Assembly: GCA_017858325.1 (NCBI GenBank) | Contig: JAFMBT010000005.1 | Coordinates: 24,126 to 88,125 of the forward strand | From: Candidatus Planktophila sp. | GTDB lineage: Bacteria > Actinomycetota > Actinomycetes > Nanopelagicales > Nanopelagicaceae | Direction of reading: 5' to 3' | Length of the DNA: 64,000 nucleotides | Shown here: one piece after another, positions 63,062 through 64,000 of the stretch | Numbering within the stretch: the stretch's first letter is position 1 | How the letters are laid out: every line of letters begins with the position of its first letter | Translations under genes and position numbers: made by a program | Notes under the pieces: model-generated | Database searches by the model: none | The model's input: only the letters and a program-made list of their open reading frames with translations | What the model was told of the DNA's origin: nothing

Positions 63062-63453
63062 CGTGATACGACCGCCTTTGCCATTCCCAATACCTTGATT
63101 CCAGCAGATGTTGCAGTGAGATCTAGCGTAATCAATTTTTCATCAAGTGCTGCCACGGTTGCAGTCACAGTGAGATCAACATCGGTATCTGCGGGCACGA
63201 TGACAGGCTTGATAAAGCGAGCACCGAAATACTTCATCTTGGCAGATCCCCCAGCCCAATCCGTTACATACTTTCCAGCGAGAGCCATCGTTAACATTCC
63301 ATGTGCGATGACGTTAGGTAATCCAACAGAGAGTGCGAACTCTTCATTCTGATGTATTGGATTCTGATCGCCGCTGGCATCGGCATATGCCTTGAGAGTG
63401 GCGCGGTTGATGGTGAAGATGCGCTCAGGAATTGCTGTACCTATCTCAATCAT
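63058..63453 (-). CDS. hadB: MaoC-type (R)-hydroxyacyl dehydratase, HadB-like
   Basis: 131 residues from ATG 63453, which overlaps the hadA stop by 4 bp (ATGA). Hot-dog fold with the hydratase-2 motif ASGDQNPIHQNEEFALSVGL (catalytic Asp and His) and NVIAHGMLTMALAGKYV. In mycobacteria HadB pairs with HadA to dehydrate hydroxyacyl-ACP. The gene neighbourhood (rpmG, secE, nusG) is the same. This organism may use it in ordinary fatty-acid elongation rather than mycolates. Confidence 0.9.
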   Translation of the reverse strand: MIEIGTAIPERIFTINRATLKAYADASGDQNPIHQNEEFALSVGLPNVIAHGMLTMALAGKYVTDWAGGSAKMKYFGARFIKPVIVPADTDVDLTVTATVAALDEKLITLDLTATSAGIKVLGMAKAVVSR

Positions 63454-63839
63454 GCGCGCACCACCAAGGTTGACCATGACGATAAGGCGATGGTTGAGCC
63501 AGCCTTAAGGTCAGATCTGACTGTGACGATTTCATTGCCGGCAGCTACACGATAACTCTCGATTGTTGATGAACATGTAAATGTGTCACCGGCTTTAATC
63601 GGTGCAAAGATTTCAAACTTCTGATCACCATGAACAACTCTGGTCCAATCAAGACCGATCGTAGGGTCAGATAAAATTAATTGAGATTGTTCTAGGCTGA
63701 TACGAATTGAAAATGTGGGCGGTGCGACGCTGGTATCTACTTCGCCAATAACGGTAGCAAATGCATCGATCTCTGCTTGGGTGACACTCACGCTACCCGC
63801 ACCTTCAAAGGTGCGCCCGACTGAATCGGGATTGAGCAT
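63450..63839 (-). CDS. hadA: MaoC-like N-terminal dehydratase subunit, HadA-like
   Basis: 129 residues from ATG 63839, in a TAATG overlap with the rpmG stop; a 12-codon longer frame is rejected. The FAS1-type N-terminal MaoC family signature LNPDSVGRTFEGAG is followed by APPTFSIRI, RVVHGDQKFEIFAPIKAGDT and ETxxS-like strands. It lacks the D-x4-H catalytic pair, as HadA does, and forms the acyl-binding half of the dimer with HadB. Confidence 0.9.
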   Translation of the reverse strand: MLNPDSVGRTFEGAGSVSVTQAEIDAFATVIGEVDTSVAPPTFSIRISLEQSQLILSDPTIGLDWTRVVHGDQKFEIFAPIKAGDTFTCSSTIESYRVAAGNEIVTVRSDLKAGSTIALSSWSTLVVRA

Positions 63840-64000
63840 TAGCGGGTTTCGCGGTGAAGTGTTGAAGCCTTGCAACGTGGACAGAACTTCTTGAGCTCCA
63901 TGCGATCTGGATCATTGCGTCGGTTCTTCTTAGTGATGTAGTTACGCTCTTTGCAATCAACGCATGCCATGGTGATCTTTGGACGTACGTCCGCGCTCTT
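63839..64000 (-). CDS. rpmG: Large subunit ribosomal protein L33, 5' end missing
   Basis: 53 codons read from the right edge: [20 protein letters not shown], then [20 protein letters not shown] and [13 protein letters not shown]. Two C-x2-C pairs show the zinc-binding type. Only about two N-terminal residues lie beyond the window; an internal ATG at 63970 is less likely because DVRPKIT is conserved. It leads the operon rpmG-hadA-hadB-GT-murB. Confidence 0.95.
   Translation of the reverse strand, partial: KSADVRPKITMACVDCKERNYITKKNRRNDPDRMELKKFCPRCKASTLHRETR

Overview
The window is bacterial chromosome from an actinobacterium. The indicators are a WhiB-family regulator beside groEL and guaB, a GroEL with a His-rich tail, the rpmG-hadA-hadB-murB ... 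secE-nusG gene order, an acidic N-terminal extension on NusG, and paired guaB/guaB3. Base composition looks moderate (near one half by eye). Spacing is extremely tight, with many stop/start overlaps. This fits a streamlined lineage such as freshwater Nanopelagicales (acI), but that placement is inference, not proven. Nearly everything lies on the minus strand. The only plus-strand genes supported are a PIG-L deacetylase, whiD, a Ste24-type protease and an aminotransferase.

Layout in + coordinates (minus-strand transcription runs right to left). 1-7.1 kb: 5' part of a UvrD/PcrA helicase, a divergent PIG-L deacetylase, a purine operon guaB-guaB3-guaA followed by a secreted cyclophilin, and a MerR/B12-domain regulator divergent from whiD. 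7.1-11.7 kb: groES-groEL under a CIRCE element, then tsaE-tsaB-rimI-tsaD (tRNA t6A modification) joined by 4-bp overlaps. 11.7-24.5 kb: a secreted alpha/beta hydrolase coupled to a branched-chain/hydrophobic amino-acid-type ABC transporter, then alr, acpS, a PAP2 phosphatase, glmS and glmM (cell-wall precursor supply), and rpsI-rplM. 24.6-45.7 kb: truA and the alpha, spc, S10 and str clusters merged into one run of ribosomal proteins with rpoA, infA, map, adk, secY, tuf and fusA. 46-59.7 kb: a Ste24 protease on the opposite strand, rpoC-rpoB, rplL-rplJ, an inserted cation/proton antiporter, rplA-rplK, nusG, secE and tRNA-Trp. 60-64 kb: an aminotransferase (+), then murB, a CysS-tail/glycosyltransferase fusion, two MaoC-type dehydratases and the truncated rpmG.

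The genes together describe the growth-rate core: RNA polymerase, ribosome, translation factors, Sec translocation, chaperonins, guanine nucleotide synthesis and cell-wall precursor synthesis. The unusual features sit at the joints. A cobalamin-type MerR regulator has the CarH Trp-x9-Glu-His signature and faces whiD across a dyad-rich intergenic region. The IMP dehydrogenase lacks its regulatory CBS module. A probable transcription attenuator precedes rplJL. A sequence block is shared by the rpsL, infA and rplJ promoter regions. A cysteinyl-tRNA-synthetase-like tail is fused to a glycosyltransferase-like domain. A secreted hydrolase is translationally coupled to an uptake system. No CRISPR array, insertion sequence, prophage or rRNA gene was seen.
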